A stretch of 64,000 nucleotides of DNA from JAGOPY01 sp964619555 (GTDB lineage Bacteria; Bacteroidota; Bacteroidia; Bacteroidales; JAGOPY01), in the NCBI GenBank assembly GCA_964619555.1, contig CAZUDV010000004.1, positions 1-64,000 on the forward strand, read 5' to 3'. The position numbers and the translations under genes were made by a program. Under the pieces are notes generated by a model. The model was not told the DNA's origin. It saw nothing but the letters and a program-made list of their open reading frames with translations, and ran no database searches. Shown piece by piece: positions 17,001 to 25,056 of this stretch (position 1 is its first letter; the number at the start of each line of letters is the position of its first letter).

Positions 17001-17166
17001 TTCTTGTATCCTGTATGTTTCAGGGAGAAACCTGTGGTTGAGCACCCGGTACGATGGAATTGACCCCGAAACCAGTCTTTTTGGTTCGACCAATGCACAG
17101 GGAACGGATTATTATAATATGCCCGGAACGAAAGGCATAACGGCCGGATTACGAATTTCATTCTAA
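14005..17166 (+). CDS. SusC/RagA-type TonB-linked outer membrane transporter
   Basis: This 1053-residue beta-barrel imports oligomeric substrates across the outer membrane using TonB energy, working with the SusD-like lipoprotein encoded next to it. After a signal peptide (to about residue 20) come a CarboxypepD_reg-like domain (about 22-105), a TonB-dependent plug (about 110-235, with ITIRGPSSI, DGIPI and the LKGGAASALYGIRAANGAIVI-type end) and a 22-strand-type barrel to the C-terminal aromatic GLRISF. Only 1 nt separates it from the susD-like gene. No sigma/anti-sigma pair or glycan-degrading enzyme is adjacent, so the substrate cannot be inferred from a polysaccharide locus. Confidence 0.95.
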   Translation: MTKRLYLLSVLIIAVLVTRGQIEITGRVTHSESGESLAGVNISVKNSLSGTSSDSEGRFVLMLSEAGHILIFSHIGMITKEIPVTGDTLLNVQLQPDLLMMEGIVVTAIGIKQKQKALGYSIQELQGAELRQVHNDNFLNSVTGKIAGVMVNSSSGSAGASSFITIRGPSSIDGNNQPLFILDGIPISNRTAYNVGGGVDMSNRAMDINADDIESVTVLKGGAASALYGIRAANGAIVITTRKRDKTQDGRLTTVFRTALTFDKVSRLPRLQNSYGQGMYGTWMSGAPTSWGPRLDTCSYSLQPEDWQYPEFDADGAVVSKNDPSGTGETVKTYDQHDFFQTAISQQYALELSGGNEQASFLTSASCNNSQGVVPGNTWKRFTLRLNGDADLSEHFKLFAGAAYIHSGGDRIQKGDNTSSVMLGLLRTPPTFDNAAGYELEDGSQRTYRHGTGYDNPFWTIDKNKFFDEVDRIIGHAGFNWMFTDWLTLNYQLGIDYYRWDWKNYFAKGSADHPEGYVWLNNYNERNLNSDLMLKADHRFGKNWLAGITIGHNMFETYSTELSSTGSGLVLPDFYDLRNAVDVNSTEYAMQVRRAAFFGILEVSFRDMIFLSVTGRNEWSTTLPPPDNSFFYPSVSLSWVFTELPFFRESQVLPFGKLRVSFAQVANDAEPYRTTTGYTTYTLNSIFSGTGLTFPLLGKPGFTVDNTIGNDDLKPERTTTWEIGTDLSWLNNRISLDFTYFSRYHEDLLLNVPLSGTTGYYYSYMNAGEMESSGIELVLGLAPVRNSTWIWNSNVNFTRIRNEVKKLAPGVDAVVLAAGPAYLAAYEGYPYQSYFAYDWLRDENGKLIINDNPQSSAYGFPMGNYDTVIYMGNYLPDWTLGWINTIQWKKLTFSFLIDVKKGGNLLNGTRGSLYYFGNHADQESREPDDLYIFNGVKLSDGSPNDIPVVKDANWYFTGEGSTFTGPGGDYIDRAGWVRLREISVSYEFGPFNLGNSGISSCILYVSGRNLWLSTRYDGIDPETSLFGSTNAQGTDYYNMPGTKGITAGLRISF

Positions 17167-17167
17167 A

Positions 17168-18613
17168 ATGATGGCAGATCAAAGGAAATATGGAATAATG
17201 GAAAAAAAGGATCCGGATCACCGGATAACATCTTTCATCCCAGGCGGGCTGCTGATCATTGCTTTGATGATAGGCCTGGTATCCTGCAGCAAATGGATCG
17301 ATGAGGAAATCAATGTCGATCCGAATCAGCCCGGTGACGTGACCATGGATGCTTTATTGTCGTTCATCGAGGCCGATGTGGCTTTTAAAATGGCCGGCAG
17401 CGCCGAGCTGATAGGTACCCAGGCTATCTGGTTGCAACAGCTCGATGGAATAGACAGGCAGGCGCTGGCGACCTCCAATTATTCCTTTGATCCTTACTTA
17501 TTTATCTGGATCTGGGGGGATGCCTATGCCGAGATCCTGATGGATGCTAAAACACTGACCGCTAAGGCCAGGGCAGCAGGATCTCCCCATTTTGAGGGCA
17601 TTTCCAATATACTTGCTGCCATTACGCTCGGACAGCTGACCGATTCATGGGGTGATATCCCTTGGTCAGAAGCCCTGCAGGGAAATGAGATGACTCAGCC
17701 TGCCTATGACAGTCAGGAATCAGTCTATGAATCGATACATCAATTGCTGGATGACGCTATCGATTCATTATCCGCTTCACCGGATAATAATATCATTAAC
17801 GGAGATTATTTTTATAATGGTGATTGGACGAAATGGCTCCGGGCAGCCCATGCCCTGAAAGCCAGATACTACCTGCACCTCACAAAAAGATGGGGGAATC
17901 AGGCTTATGAGAAAGCGCTGGAAGAAATTCCCCTGGCATTTTCAGGCAATGATGATGACCTGCAGTTTAATTACGGTACCGGGGAAACAGAGTCCAATCC
18001 ATTTTATCAATTTATGCAGGAGAAGGATAATGTGCGGATGGGAGCTTATTTGATCGATTTATTGAAGATGAATGATGATCCGCGACTTGTCATGTATGCA
18101 CTGCCGGATGCTTCAGGTAATTACTCCGGATCGGCCCCCGGACAAACCGATGTGAATGCTTCCCGGCCCGGACTTGCTTTTACCGCCCCGGATGCTCCCA
18201 CATATATCATTACTTATGCAGAGATGCTGTTTACAAAGGCAGAAGCACTGTTAAAAACCGGAACGGCTGATGCTGAAGTAAGGTCCGTTTTGCTGGAAGC
18301 GGTGACCGGATCCCTGAAAAAGTTCGAAGTGACCGACCAGGATTGGCTTGCAGCGTATGGACAAAAGCTCGGCCAACTGGAAGGCGAGGAACTTTTTGCA
18401 GAGATCATGGTACAGAAGTACATCGCTTCCTTTTATCAACCCGAGGCGTACCATAGCTGGCGCAGAACCGGCTATCCCGTCATTCCGCCCAATCCTTCCG
18501 GACAGATCTCCGTAATCCCCCGGCGTTTTCTCTATCCCATTTCGGAACAGGTTTACAATTATAATACCCCGAAGGGGAAAAACCTGACCGACCCGGTTTG
18601 GTGGGATGAATAA
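17168..18613 (+). CDS. SusD/RagB-type nutrient-binding outer membrane lipoprotein
   Basis: This 481-residue protein is the surface lid and substrate-binding partner of the SusC-like barrel. The signal peptide ends at the lipobox LVSC (Cys40), followed by NVDPNQPGDV, a typical SusD-family start. The helical core (TPR-like) carries YAEILMDAKTL, LTDSWGDIPWSEALQG and, near the end, SWRRTGYPVIPPN with PRRFLYP. These features place it in the SusD-like branch that often accompanies smaller SusC systems. Translation is probably coupled to susC. An internal ATG at 17198 would also leave a normal lipoprotein signal. Confidence 0.95.
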   Translation: MMADQRKYGIMEKKDPDHRITSFIPGGLLIIALMIGLVSCSKWIDEEINVDPNQPGDVTMDALLSFIEADVAFKMAGSAELIGTQAIWLQQLDGIDRQALATSNYSFDPYLFIWIWGDAYAEILMDAKTLTAKARAAGSPHFEGISNILAAITLGQLTDSWGDIPWSEALQGNEMTQPAYDSQESVYESIHQLLDDAIDSLSASPDNNIINGDYFYNGDWTKWLRAAHALKARYYLHLTKRWGNQAYEKALEEIPLAFSGNDDDLQFNYGTGETESNPFYQFMQEKDNVRMGAYLIDLLKMNDDPRLVMYALPDASGNYSGSAPGQTDVNASRPGLAFTAPDAPTYIITYAEMLFTKAEALLKTGTADAEVRSVLLEAVTGSLKKFEVTDQDWLAAYGQKLGQLEGEELFAEIMVQKYIASFYQPEAYHSWRRTGYPVIPPNPSGQISVIPRRFLYPISEQVYNYNTPKGKNLTDPVWWDE

Positions 18614-18742
18614 ACCGATCCAGACTTATGAATCGAATGCGGCGCTTTTTCTTTTTGTTAAAAATCCCTTAAAATCCATTACCTCTATAACATATTGCGG
18701 ATTAATAAGTTATTCCATTAAATCAATTTAATCCTGTCATCC

Positions 18743-20179
18743 ATGGAAAAATACATCGACATTCACTGCCATCCGGCATTGAAACCCTACAGCAGGAGTT
18801 TCAGCAAAGGAAAAATAAACAGTAAAAACCGCAACCACAGAAATTCGGTTTGGCGTTATGATCCTCCGACAGCGTCTGATAAACTGCTGAATTTTGCTGG
18901 CACTCTCACCAAGTTTTCACAATCCAATTTCACTTCCCTGGCCAGGGGTAACTTTGGAGCTGTCTGCATTTCCCTATATCCCATGGAGAAAGGGTTCCTG
19001 GTCCCTGATTTCGGGACTGGCCTGGTAGCGGATATCCTCGCCAACTTTGTGCTGGAGATCGGTAAAGACCGGGTTAACTTCATCCAGAAGCGTAAGGATT
19101 ATTTCTCCGATATGGAAGGCGAATATGATTTCTACAGGCAGCTTCACGGAGTGAAATTCAAGCTTAACAGAGAGGACCATTACCAGTACCGACTGGTCAG
19201 GTCATTCTCGGATATCCAGGAGAATGAGCTCAGCAAGGAAAATATCATCTCTGTCGTTGTGACAATAGAAGGCGGGCATGCCTTTGATACCGGCCTTGGG
19301 AAGGACAATGCACCGGAATCCAGGGTCCTCGCAAATGTCAAAAAGGTGAAGAACTGGGAATTCAGGCCCTTCTTCATCACCTTTGCCCACCATTTCTATA
19401 ACGATCTGGCAGGGCATTGCGCCAGCCTGGCCCCGATCCTGACGAAATTGCTGGATCAGAGCAGGGGTATCGGGGAAGGTTTTACAGACCTGGGCTGGAA
19501 AGTGCTCGATTTACTTCTTGATAATACAGACGGGAAACGTATCTATATAGACATCAAACATTTAAGCCCGCTTGCCCGGAAGCAGTATTTCAATCACCTG
19601 GATACGAAACACTCCGGGGAAAATATCCCGGTCATCATCAGCCATGGAGCGGTGAACGGCCTGAGGTCCGTGGAGGATCCTGTGGTCAGGATCCCATCCA
19701 GCCAGGGAATGTTCAATAGCTCCGATATAAACTTTTACGATGTGGAGATGGTGGAAATGGCAAAACGCGATGGTTTGATCGGTATCCAGATGGATGAACG
19801 CCGTCTCGGTGACCAGGCCCTGCTAAAACAGATCAACGGAAAAATAGCCCGCAGGAAAATACTTTTCCATCGTTCCAGGCTATTTTGGAACCAGGTCAGG
19901 CACATCGCAGAAGTCCTAGATGAAGCGGGTTATTTCGGATGGGGGATCCAGTCGCTCGGTACCGATTTCGATGGAGTCGTGGATCCGCTCAATGGATTCT
20001 GGACATCGGAAGAACTGGTTTTCCTGGATGATTATCTCCTTAAACATGCCTACAACTACATGCAATCCGAAGGGAAAAACCTGAAAATTGCCGGTAATCG
20101 CAATATCGATCCCGAAGAGATCGTTGCACGGGTGATGACGGATAATGCCTATGGATTCCTGAAAAAGTACCTGGGGTAG
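18743..20179 (+). CDS. Membrane dipeptidase (peptidase M19)-like metallohydrolase
   Basis: This 478-residue amidohydrolase-fold protein resembles the M19 (renal dipeptidase) family, which cleaves dipeptides with a binuclear zinc site. Candidate metal ligands are H8 and H10 (DIHCH), E176 (TIEGGHAF), H301 (IISHGAV) and D408 (GTDFDG, the typical M19 GSDFDG). It has no signal peptide, so it is probably cytosolic. It is longer than usual, with insertions at about 90-165. It lies 129 nt after the SusD gene on the same strand, which hints at processing of an imported peptide, but the gap could hold a separate promoter. Confidence 0.8.
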   Translation: MEKYIDIHCHPALKPYSRSFSKGKINSKNRNHRNSVWRYDPPTASDKLLNFAGTLTKFSQSNFTSLARGNFGAVCISLYPMEKGFLVPDFGTGLVADILANFVLEIGKDRVNFIQKRKDYFSDMEGEYDFYRQLHGVKFKLNREDHYQYRLVRSFSDIQENELSKENIISVVVTIEGGHAFDTGLGKDNAPESRVLANVKKVKNWEFRPFFITFAHHFYNDLAGHCASLAPILTKLLDQSRGIGEGFTDLGWKVLDLLLDNTDGKRIYIDIKHLSPLARKQYFNHLDTKHSGENIPVIISHGAVNGLRSVEDPVVRIPSSQGMFNSSDINFYDVEMVEMAKRDGLIGIQMDERRLGDQALLKQINGKIARRKILFHRSRLFWNQVRHIAEVLDEAGYFGWGIQSLGTDFDGVVDPLNGFWTSEELVFLDDYLLKHAYNYMQSEGKNLKIAGNRNIDPEEIVARVMTDNAYGFLKKYLG

Positions 20180-20185
20180 AAAGTT

Positions 20186-20225
20186 GTAATACATGGTAAT
20201 ACGTTGTAATACATGGTAATACGGT
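20186..20225. repeat. 10-bp tandem repeat (GTAATACATG/GTAATACGTT)
   Basis: Four 10-bp units of GTAATAC plus three variable bases, directly downstream of the M19-like gene. Unlike most other small repeats in the window its period is 10, not 7. Confidence 0.9.
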
Positions 20226-20344
20226 CGTAATTCCAACCCCCCATAAAACAACTGCATAATAACCGACATACCTCTCCGAATCAATTTTCTTCATAACTTT
20301 ATAGCCTGATTGCAAGGTTTATTCGATGTTTAAAATTGCCGGAA

Positions 20345-21160
20345 ATGGATAAAAGAGTATTGATAGGAGTGATCAGTGAAAAACTTGAGATCATCCAGGA
20401 ACAATTCTCCATAATTAAAGATTATGATGGAAAGATTCCCGTGATTGAAATAGATCTCCTGATGTCTAACATCCGTGACCTGTATGAACTTTTCGTTACC
20501 CTTCAGCAGGAGACCTCAGGCCTGCCATCGACGAAGCCCGAAACGGCCTCAGGGAAATCCTCTGCCGTCATGGCCCCGTCGATCCTTGGCTTTGAACCAA
20601 TGATCGAGCCGGAAGAACCGTCGGTCATAAGTTCAGAACCAACCTGGCATCCGGAACCCGAACCCGAACCCAGAAACCAGGAACCAGAAACCAGTAGCCC
20701 GGAACCCGAACCAGAAATCCGAAACCAGGAACCAGAAACAAGTAACCCGGAACAAGAAACAAAAAACAAGAAACAAGAAACCACAATCCCGGATCCTCAT
20801 CACATCCAGCCGGAAACCAGACCGCAGCGGACAACTTTTGACCTGTTTTCGGAAGGCAGCCCGGGCACCCTGGCAGACCGGTTTAAGGAAAATCCGGAAA
20901 AACGGGTGGCAGATAAATTATCAGAGAATAAAATAGTCGACCTGCGCTCCACGATTGGTATCAATGACAAATTTCTGTTCATCAACGAGCTTTTTGACGG
21001 CAATATGCGGATCTATGATGAAGCCGTCGGAAAGCTGAACGATTGCCTGACACTGGCACAAGCCGATCTGCTGTTACTGGACCTGAAAATTGTGTACAAC
21101 TGGGACGGTGAATCACCTACCGTAAAGAAATTCGTGGAACTGGTCCGCAGGAAATTCTGA
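20345..21160 (+). CDS. Hypothetical protein with Pro/Glu repeat linker
   Basis: I do not recognise this 271-residue protein beyond similarity to conserved Bacteroidetes proteins of unknown function. Two conserved-looking parts flank a low-complexity linker: an N-terminal helical domain (about 1-60, MDKRVLIGVISEKLEIIQEQ) and a C-terminal helical domain (about 185-271, NDKFLFINELFDGNMR and KIVYNWDGES). The linker (about 100-150) is built from PEPEP, RNQEPET and KKQET repeats encoded by degenerate 7-bp DNA repeats of the AAACCAG type. No signal peptide or membrane segment is present. It precedes rsmI by only 5 nt, so the two are likely co-transcribed. Confidence 0.75.
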   Translation: MDKRVLIGVISEKLEIIQEQFSIIKDYDGKIPVIEIDLLMSNIRDLYELFVTLQQETSGLPSTKPETASGKSSAVMAPSILGFEPMIEPEEPSVISSEPTWHPEPEPEPRNQEPETSSPEPEPEIRNQEPETSNPEQETKNKKQETTIPDPHHIQPETRPQRTTFDLFSEGSPGTLADRFKENPEKRVADKLSENKIVDLRSTIGINDKFLFINELFDGNMRIYDEAVGKLNDCLTLAQADLLLLDLKIVYNWDGESPTVKKFVELVRRKF

Positions 21161-21165
21161 TCGGG

Positions 21166-21837
21166 ATGGCAAAGCTTTACCTGGTTCCAACCCCTATCGG
21201 AAATTTCAGTGATATAACCCTGAGGGCCCTGGAGGTGCTCAAACTGGTCGATGTAATCCTTGCTGAAGATACCCGGAAAACAGGCATCCTGCTGAAACAT
21301 TTCGATATCAGCAAAAAACTCACTGCCCACCATCAATTCAATGAGCATAAAACCGTCAAGGGAATTGCGGAAAGAATTGAAAATGGTGAAAATATTGCCC
21401 TGGTCACCGATGCCGGCACACCCGGAATCTCTGACCCCGGCTTCCTGTTGATCCGTGAATGCATACGCACCGGTGTCGAGGTGGAATGCCTGCCGGGCGC
21501 AACTGCCTTCGTCCCGGCGCTTGTCAACTCCGGCCTTCCCTGCGACCGCTTCCTTTTCGAAGGCTTTCTCCCGGTGAAAAAAGGGCGAAAGACCAGGCTG
21601 GAAGCACTGGCCGAAATGGATTGCACCATTGTCCTCTACGAATCCACACACCGTATCTTAAAAACCCTCGAAGAATTGTCATTGTACTTTGGAAGTGACC
21701 GCCCTGCAAGCGTTTCAAGAGAACTGACCAAGATTTATGAAGAGACGGTCAGGGGCCCGCTTTCTTATCTGTCATCCTATTACCAGGAACATCCCGTTAA
21801 AGGAGAATTTGTCATCATCGTCGGAGGAAGGGAATAA
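21166..21837 (+). CDS. rsmI: 16S rRNA 2'-O-ribose C1402 methyltransferase RsmI
   Basis: RsmI methylates the ribose of C1402 in 16S rRNA, at the ribosomal P site, using S-adenosylmethionine. The 223-residue protein has the tetrapyrrole-methylase fold with LVPTPIGNFSDIT at the N-terminus, AEDTRKTGILL, LVTDAGTPGISDPG and FEGFLPVKKGRK. It is on the short side because it lacks the C-terminal extension of some homologues. It follows the hypothetical gene at 20345 by 5 nt. Confidence 0.95.
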   Translation: MAKLYLVPTPIGNFSDITLRALEVLKLVDVILAEDTRKTGILLKHFDISKKLTAHHQFNEHKTVKGIAERIENGENIALVTDAGTPGISDPGFLLIRECIRTGVEVECLPGATAFVPALVNSGLPCDRFLFEGFLPVKKGRKTRLEALAEMDCTIVLYESTHRILKTLEELSLYFGSDRPASVSRELTKIYEETVRGPLSYLSSYYQEHPVKGEFVIIVGGRE

Positions 21838-22007
21838 GTAACTGGAAAATTGTCCGGCAACGTACAATTATGTACGCTTTACGGACAACCACTCCTTTTA
21901 TTTTCATCCTCATCTCAACTTTAAATAACTAATATACAATGCGTTAACAACTTTGGCACGCTTTGTGAACATTTATTCATTGTTTCCAATTTTAATATTT
22001 GCCAGTT

Positions 22008-22703
22008 ATGAAAACGCTCTTAATATACACCCTAATCATCCTGGTTTTTGGCAGCGCCAATGCAAAACCGATCCGCGACGTTATCTCCATCAGGGAACCA
22101 ATGCTTGACACAGAATCTTATATCGACGACATACCTTTCGATACGGAACTGGTTGTCGGGGTATCGCTGATGATGAACGGGGGCTGGGAGACCTGTGAAG
22201 AGGCCAATGTAGCCGATATCCCGTTCGATACCCGGAGCATTGCCAACGAAGTACTGTTTGATAATCTGGTGGCTGAATCCCGTTCGGAACCAGAAGCAAA
22301 GGATATCCCTTTCGACACTCAGACGATATTTGAAGAATGGTTGATGGTTCAGATGGTTGAGGAATACAAGTCCGAACAGATAGCCTCTGACATACAGTTT
22401 GATACACAGGTTATCGCCAGCAATACCATGCTTGCTTCGGCCGTTGAAAATTACAGGGAAGAGGCCGAGGTGAACGATATACCTTATATGACCATCTGTA
22501 TCATCTCAGCCAGCTACAATAATGAACCCGCTTATGTAGTCGTGAAAAAGAAAGCTGACAGGAAATCCAACCGGCGTCATGGCAAACAGGGCGAATATTA
22601 TTATTCGATCATACAGCCTCCAAAAATTGAAGTTTCTGCGCCCATCCTGGAACACAACACTCTGACTCGTGAGTTGCTTGTGATGCCGGGATCCTCTCTA
22701 TAA
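22008..22703 (+). CDS. Secreted protein with five 29-residue DIPFDT repeats
   Basis: I do not recognise this 231-residue protein. It has a signal peptide (MKTLLIYTLIILVFGSANA) and then five repeats with an exact 29-residue period. Their marker DIPFDT starts at residues 41, 70, 99, 128 (DIQFDT) and 157 (DIPYMT) of the ATG start used here. Between markers are acidic helical segments. The C-terminal 70 residues are basic (KKKADRKSNRRHGKQG) and then hydrophobic. The ATG at 22008 was chosen over a TTG nine bases upstream. The gene stands alone between rsmI and a strong terminator, so it is probably monocistronic. A structural or surface role is a guess. Confidence 0.75.
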   Translation: MKTLLIYTLIILVFGSANAKPIRDVISIREPMLDTESYIDDIPFDTELVVGVSLMMNGGWETCEEANVADIPFDTRSIANEVLFDNLVAESRSEPEAKDIPFDTQTIFEEWLMVQMVEEYKSEQIASDIQFDTQVIASNTMLASAVENYREEAEVNDIPYMTICIISASYNNEPAYVVVKKKADRKSNRRHGKQGEYYYSIIQPPKIEVSAPILEHNTLTRELLVMPGSSL

Positions 22704-22744
22704 CTCTCCTTTTTTAGCCCTTCTCTAGACATTCTGGTTAAGTG

Positions 22745-22773
22745 AAAAGTCCTGCCATCGCAGGACTTTTTTT
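22745..22773 (+). terminator. Intrinsic terminator of the DIPFDT-repeat gene
   Basis: AAAAGTCCTGC (22745-22755) pairs perfectly with GCAGGACTTTT (22760-22770) around the loop CATC and runs into a T-tract. It lies 42 nt after the stop codon. Confidence 0.92.
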
Positions 22774-22829
22774 AATTTTGAAGATTAAAACATGGGATCC
22801 TGCACCAAGCATTCATCCGATCAAATAAA

Positions 22830-22871
22830 ACATTAAACATTCAACACTAAACACTAAACACTAAACACTAT
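22830..22871. repeat. Heptamer tandem repeat (ACACTAA)
   Basis: Six 7-bp units: ACATTAA, ACATTCA, three ACACTAA and ACACTAT. The array ends 5 nt before the Nudix gene start and so would form its 5' leader. Confidence 0.93.
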
Positions 22872-22876
22872 TTAGT

Positions 22877-23323
22877 ATGTCCTATACCTACGAATACCCC
22901 CGTCCCAGTGTATCAGCCGATATGGCCGTCTTCCGGGAAAATGGGAATTCCCTGGAAGTTCTTCTGGTCAGGCGCAGGCACGATCCATACAAAGGCATGT
23001 GGTCGTTGCCGGGTGGTTTCATGGAAATGAATGAAACGCTGGAGCAAACGGCTGTCAGGGAGCTTAAAGAAGAAACAGGATTAAAAGGGGTAGTATTAAA
23101 GCAATACAGGGCCTTCAGCGCACTGAACAGGGATCCCCGCACCCGGGTGATAACGGTTTTGTTTTACGGATTTATTGAAATGGAAAGATCTGCCGTGGAG
23201 GGTAGTGATGATGCCGAGCAGGCGGATTGGTTCCCGGTGAATAGCCTCCCTCCTCTGGGATTCGATCACAGGGAGATGATGGATTTATTGCTTCCAGAGA
23301 TCGGGATTCTCAAACGACCATAA
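22877..23323 (+). CDS. Nudix hydrolase
   Basis: This 148-residue enzyme hydrolyses a nucleoside diphosphate linked to another moiety. The Nudix box is complete at residues 47-69 (G47, E53, R61, E62, E65, E66, G68). The start YEYPRPSVSADMAVF is typical of ADP-ribose pyrophosphatase-like or NrtR-like Nudix proteins, but there is no added DNA-binding domain. Substrate is unknown. Its last 14 bases overlap the end of the convergent LuxE-like gene. Confidence 0.93.
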   Translation: MSYTYEYPRPSVSADMAVFRENGNSLEVLLVRRRHDPYKGMWSLPGGFMEMNETLEQTAVRELKEETGLKGVVLKQYRAFSALNRDPRTRVITVLFYGFIEMERSAVEGSDDAEQADWFPVNSLPPLGFDHREMMDLLLPEIGILKRP

Positions 23324-24305
23324 GGTTGCATCCTCTCACATCGCTGTTGTCATATCGGCCCAGAACTTCGAATGATCCGTCTGATTGGACTTTGCCAAGA
23401 TCCTGCGTGGCAATGAAGGAACAGGAGTGAAGGTTTGCCAGGTCAATGATATTGATTCCTCCGGTTTTGAAGGGCGGAATAAGTTCCAGGGGATCGTCCG
23501 CATCGCGGGTGATCACTTTCATCCAGGGCGGGGTGCGATAGAGGCCACTCCCATTGGAATACGCCTGCGACAGCAATTCTGTCATACCATATTCGGAATG
23601 AATGACTTCAACCCGGAATTTCCGGCAAAGGATATCATGCAATTCCTCCCGCACCATTTCACGCCGTCTTCCTTTCATACCTCCGGTTTCCATGATCATG
23701 GCATCCAGGGGCCCGGCAAACCGGCTTTCCGCAAAATCCAGCAACGCATAGGAGGCACCGAAGAGGATCGTCCGGATACCGGAACCGGGATGCTTCGCCA
23801 ATTCCCGGGCCAGCGCACTGAAATCATGCAGGAAGAAACCGCTGCCGTTTCTTTTCGACAGCCTGACCATCTCCTCCATCATATAAACCAGGGAAGATCC
23901 TTTTCGTTCCTGGTATCCCGGCAAAAGGACCAGAAAGCGATAATTTCCGGGGGACCCGTAAAACAACTCAAATCCACGGATAAAGCTTTCCCTGTAGAGA
24001 CCAAGATCCTGAACCCGGTGCCTGGACGGAATACTCCCGGTCGTACCACTGCTGATGAATTCCGTTTCGAAACTACCGGTATCTTCAGAGACGATGATGT
24101 GCTCCTTAAAGAAACGGATGGGCAGAAATGGTATCTTTCTGAAATCACCGGCGGTTTTGGGCGAGATCCTGAGCAAATCCGCAAATTCCCTGTAAATACG
24201 ATTGGTCTGATACTGGAAATGAAATATTTCCAGGGCCAGATCGTTAAATTCCTGTTCGGAGGCTATGGAAAAGATACGGGACCTGATGTCATGCATATGG
24301 ATCAT
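23310..24305 (-). CDS. LuxE/acyl-protein synthetase-like enzyme
   Basis: This 331-residue protein resembles the LuxE/PaaK-type adenylate-forming branch that activates acyl groups. Visible motifs are the glycine/threonine-rich ATP-binding loop FISSGTTGS at about 85-93 and METGGMKGRRREM at about 205-217, followed by HSEYGMTELLSQAY, which corresponds to the YGxTE motif of acyl-adenylating enzymes. No signal peptide. In luminous bacteria LuxE activates fatty acids for LuxC, but no lux genes occur here. In Bacteroidetes such stand-alone members are common and of unknown substrate. It is divergent from the lipoprotein gene at 24365. Confidence 0.82.
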   Translation of the reverse strand: MIHMHDIRSRIFSIASEQEFNDLALEIFHFQYQTNRIYREFADLLRISPKTAGDFRKIPFLPIRFFKEHIIVSEDTGSFETEFISSGTTGSIPSRHRVQDLGLYRESFIRGFELFYGSPGNYRFLVLLPGYQERKGSSLVYMMEEMVRLSKRNGSGFFLHDFSALARELAKHPGSGIRTILFGASYALLDFAESRFAGPLDAMIMETGGMKGRRREMVREELHDILCRKFRVEVIHSEYGMTELLSQAYSNGSGLYRTPPWMKVITRDADDPLELIPPFKTGGINIIDLANLHSCSFIATQDLGKVQSDGSFEVLGRYDNSDVRGCNLMVV

Positions 24306-24315
24306 GTCTGGATAC

Positions 24316-24346
24316 TTAACTCAGGTATGAAATTTGTATAAATTTG
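24316..24346 (+). promoter_or_regulatory. Probable promoter of the lipoprotein gene
   Basis: TTA (24316-24318), 20 nt, then TAAATTTG (24339-24346), a perfect -7 box with a one-base-off -33 element. It overlaps a possible upstream TTG start and so supports the ATG at 24365. Confidence 0.5.
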
Positions 24347-24364
24347 AACAGAAAATCACAACCG

Positions 24365-24907
24365 ATGATTAAACGGGTAAAGTTAGCTTTATTTATATCG
24401 ATCCTGGCTGTCGTTGCAGTGATTTCATGCAAAAGGATCGATCAGTATCCTCCTGAACCGGTCATCAAATACCTGGCGTTTGAAAAGCTTTACAATGTAA
24501 ATGACAGCATTTACGACCGTGGTGTATTGAAATTCGAATTCACGGACGGGGATGGAAATATCGGGCTGAATGAGAACGACACCTTTCCTCCTTTCAATCC
24601 TGGCAGCAAATATTACTACAACCTGATCATCGATTATTATGAGGTACGAAATGGGATTGAAACCGAAGTGCCGCTTACATTTTTCAATGCCGGCACCCAG
24701 CAGTACGACACCATTTACCTGAGTGCCCGCATCCCTCCTTTAACTCCCTACGGATCAGATCATGACATTTCCGGTGAAATTTACGACAGCCTTTTCATTT
24801 ACAATTATAACTCGGATTTTGACACCCTGTTTCTCAAATTCTACATCGTCGACAGGCTGTTGAATGAAAGCAATGTGGAGAGAACGGAATACATTGTGAG
24901 GAGATAG
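24365..24907 (+). CDS. Hypothetical lipoprotein
   Basis: This is a 180-residue Bacteroidetes-type lipoprotein of unknown function. The signal peptide (MIKRVKLALFISILAVVAV) ends in the lipobox VISC, followed by KRIDQYPPEPVIKY. The mature part contains FTDGDGNIGLNENDTF, an acidic, calcium-site-like loop seen in many Bacteroidetes surface lipoproteins, and is otherwise beta-rich. It precedes mrdA by about 150 nt with a possible promoter between, so it need not belong to the rod-shape operon. Confidence 0.8.
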   Translation: MIKRVKLALFISILAVVAVISCKRIDQYPPEPVIKYLAFEKLYNVNDSIYDRGVLKFEFTDGDGNIGLNENDTFPPFNPGSKYYYNLIIDYYEVRNGIETEVPLTFFNAGTQQYDTIYLSARIPPLTPYGSDHDISGEIYDSLFIYNYNSDFDTLFLKFYIVDRLLNESNVERTEYIVRR

Positions 24908-25031
24908 TCGGACATGGTCATTCGGTTGTAATTCGGGTGTGATGCTAAAAAATAACCACTGTATAACCACCTATAACCACAGCAGTTGATTTCTTTGTAA
25001 AAACAGGGCAGAAATCCCGTGTAATTTCTTT

Positions 25032-25039
25032 TATTTTTG
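25032..25039 (+). promoter_or_regulatory. Possible -7 box upstream of mrdA
   Basis: TATTTTTG matches TAnnTTTG 18 nt before the mrdA ATG. No TTG lies at the normal -33 spacing. Confidence 0.4.
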
Positions 25040-25056
25040 CGTAAAAGCTGCTCCGG

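Noticed and set aside
23385..24341. 318-codon plus-strand frame opposite the LuxE-like gene
   Set aside because: It reads as a low-complexity antisense of a gene with clear adenylating-enzyme motifs.
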